From Coniella vitis (Eukaryota > Ascomycota > Sordariomycetes > Diaporthales > Schizoparmaceae), in assembly GCA_011317545.1 (NCBI GenBank), contig WUJK01000002.1, positions 3,100,001 through 3,164,000 on the forward strand: a stretch of 64,000 nt of DNA. Reading direction: 5' to 3'. This document shows positions 62,229 to 64,000 of the stretch, in pieces; position 1 is the stretch's first letter; each line of letters opens with the position of its first letter. Below the pieces are notes generated by a model that saw only the letters and a program-made list of their open reading frames with translations, was not told where the DNA came from and ran no database searches. The position numbers and the translations under genes were made by a program.

Positions 62229-62294
62229 CCTGTCTGTCTGTCTGCCTGTCTGTCTGTCTGCCTGTCTGTCTGTCTGTCTGTCTGTCTGTCTGCC

Positions 62295-62343
<49 letters not shown>

Positions 62344-62344
62344 G
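62229..62344. repeat. (CTGT)n tetranucleotide array
   Basis: About 29 units of CTGT with a few CTGC variants at semi-regular spacing. One strand reads as a Cys/Leu/Ser/Val-repeat frame and the other as a Gln/Thr/Asp/Arg-repeat frame; both are artefacts of the repeat. Confidence 0.95.
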
Positions 62345-63578
62345 AGTGAGTGGGTGCGTGGGTGGGTGCCCGTGGGCTCGTTTGGCCCGACAGTGTGTGG
62401 AAAAGAGTTGTCCCAGTAGCCTCTGGTAATATACAGATATGGTCGACTGGTGGCTTTGAAGACTCTGTATTTTACCGGAACCTCGGCTCATCTGGGTGGA
62501 TAGTCAGATTCCGAGAATGAACTAGGTTCCCTGGCTGGTCGGATGCTCAAAGTTCTCCAGAAAAAAAAGAAGAAAAAAAGAGAGGGATGCTCAGGGATCG
62601 GGCCATGTTCAGCAAAGGCATAGAACCCCTAACATCTCACTTGCGGCCATTCAACATCATAGTAGTAGAGGTCCTCATGCATGCACTAATACCGTGCCTG
62701 AGCTGGTCAACACTAGCCCAAAGCAAGATATCCTTCCAGTCATCATCACCCTCTCCTTCTCCTGAGCTTTTGCATAGTTGCCCATCCGCATCCAGCCTGG
62801 AGTTCTCAGCCATTACTCTATGCAGCCAGCCAGCATGACAAACAGCACTCCAGCCACGCCAAGCCCACGGCGAGAGCGGACTCGGCGCAAGGATGATTGA
62901 TGGAGCCCAGCGCTGCCGCGGCCGAGGCGGCGGTCGCCGCCGTCCACTGCCCGCCTGCTGGAGGCGATTTTTTCTTCTTCCTTTCCGTTCTTTCTTTCTT
63001 CCTGCGCTGTGCGGTCGAGTCGACAGCAGAGCAGGCGGAATAGGGGAAGAGGCGACGAGCATGCTAATGCTATCAGATAAAAACTCAAGGCAAACAGAGA
63101 TAGAAAGATAGCTAGACAACCCATCACTACAGCATGAGAAAGGCGCCAACGATTTTGCCCTTGTCGTATATAAGTCATATCTGCGCTCGTTAACAGCTTT
63201 TTGTTCTCCGCCAAGATTGATTCTGTTTGTCACAATATTCCATTCTTTTTATTTTTATTTTTTACCTTTTATTTTTTGGCCCTTTTCGCCTTCCAGAAGA
63301 AGATATCTGGAGCAGTGTCCACGCAGGACAAGTATTCTTGCCGCAGTCGGACTAGGATATTCTTCTCACTTTCCCCCCCTCTTCTAGAAGCCACCGACAT
63401 TGAAGATTCCATCCATCTTGCTTGCAATTCGAGGAAGAAAACCTTATTCTTGCGCGTCTAGAGTCCTCTCATCTCAGTTGAACGACAGCCGTTGACGCTC
63501 AACACGAGAAACCCCGCCAACCTCGTTTTCAGCAGGCGCATCATTTTCCCCCCTTAAACACATACACACACAAAAACA

Positions 63579-64000
63579 ATGTGCCAGACCGCCATCCACG
63601 GCTTCCTCGCCGCCCTGCCAAAATGCGAGCACCACATGCACCTGGAGGGCTCACTGAGCCCCGAGCTCCTCTTTGAGCTGTCGGCGCGCAACAAGATTGC
63701 CCTGCCGTCGCCCGAGACCGAGGACCCCGCCTTCGCCTCGCCCGCGGCCCTCTACGAGCGCTACCGCAACTTCACCTCGCTCGACGACTTCCTGCACTAC
63801 TACTACATCGGCTTCACCGTGCTGCTGCACGAGTCCGACTTTGCCGCCCTCGCCTACGCCTACCTGGCGCGCGCCGCCGCCGAGGGCGTCCGCCACGCCG
63901 AGGTCTTCTTCGACCCCCAGGTGCACCTCGCGCGCGGCATCGCCTACGCGACCGTCGTCGACGGCTTCACGGCCGCGCGCCGCCGCGCCGAGGCCGAGCT
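63579..64000 (+). CDS. aah1: Adenine deaminase, Aah1-type (5' part, runs off the window)
   Basis: The first ~140 residues of a fungal adenine deaminase, which hydrolyses adenine to hypoxanthine in purine salvage. It belongs to the adenosine/AMP deaminase superfamily. The start MCQTAIHGFLAALPKCEHHMHLEGSLSPELL carries the metal-binding HxH (His19, His21) and the family's MHLEGSLSP block. FTSLDDFLHYYYIGFTVLL and RHAEVFFDPQVHLARGI follow, matching strands and helices of the barrel. The ATG at 63579 sits right after an A/C-rich leader and leaves only about 15 residues before the HxH block, as usual for Aah1. Codons are extremely GC-rich at the third position. The gene continues past 64000. Confidence 0.9.
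   Translation, partial: MCQTAIHGFLAALPKCEHHMHLEGSLSPELLFELSARNKIALPSPETEDPAFASPAALYERYRNFTSLDDFLHYYYIGFTVLLHESDFAALAYAYLARAAAEGVRHAEVFFDPQVHLARGIAYATVVDGFTAARRRAEAE

Larger units (their letters stand above)
48774..63578. other. 14.8-kb gene desert between the Zn2Cys6 factor and aah1
   Basis: No convincing gene on either strand. Open frames stay below about 200 codons and lack domains. It carries most of the octamer copies (from 52172 to 62053), a T28 run at 50787-50814, a 61-nt A run at 55800-55860, C14 at 57450-57463, a GGGTCT array at about 51959-51985, CCAGCC arrays near 54617-54645 and a CTGT tetranucleotide array at 62229-62344. The final ~150 nt before aah1 are CA/CT-rich leader-like sequence. 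Confidence 0.6.

Noticed and set aside
62213..62491. Cys/Leu/Ser/Val-repeat and Gln/Thr/Asp/Arg-repeat frames
   Set aside because: Both are artefacts of the CTGT tandem array.

Overview
This is nuclear DNA from a filamentous ascomycete, most likely a sordariomycete and probably in or near the Hypocreales. The evidence is many short GT-AG introns (about 65-235 nt), GC-rich third codon positions, polyQ/polyN/polyH tracts in regulatory proteins, and typical fungal families (Zn2Cys6 factor, fungal four-TM DUF protein, Trm9, Aah1, Alf1). The clade assignment is inference. I saw no rRNA, tRNA, CRISPR array or intact transposon.

Layout. 0-11 kb: a SERF/4F5-type protein (minus, 55-643), a four-TM membrane protein (plus, 3345-4376), a small secreted protein (plus, 5603-6409) and the mRNA 3'-end factor Pcf11 (plus, six exons, 7653-10820). 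11-18.4 kb: a head-to-head pair of oxidoreductases (a diverged aldo/keto reductase on minus, 11411-12790, and a Gfo/Idh/MocA dehydrogenase on plus, 14092-15352), then a Trm9-type tRNA wobble-uridine methyltransferase with a very large low-complexity insert (16796-18397). 18.4-22.1 kb: a convergent gap full of homopolymers and microsatellites. 22-24.1 kb: a two-repeat Myb-like factor on minus. 24.1-33.6 kb: a 9.5-kb gene desert. 33.6-43.1 kb: tubulin cofactor B/Alf1, a PA-TM-RING ubiquitin ligase and glutamate decarboxylase, all plus. 46.1-48.8 kb: a Zn2Cys6 factor on minus. 48.8-63.6 kb: a 14.8-kb gene desert. 63.6 kb to the end: the 5' part of an adenine deaminase gene.

The genes are mostly unrelated housekeeping or regulatory loci. 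The one plausible functional pair is the divergent oxidoreductases, which share a 1.3-kb promoter holding a dense GTAC cluster. The strongest non-genic signal is an octamer, ACTATGTA/TACATAGT, read about 35 times. Every copy lies outside genes. It is often part of a longer palindrome and clusters at 1.2-2.3, 28.9-31.7 and 53.6-62.1 kb. Both deserts lie 5' of a transcription-factor gene. All splice sites and starts were inferred by eye from reading frame, GT-AG signals and family knowledge; counts are manual.
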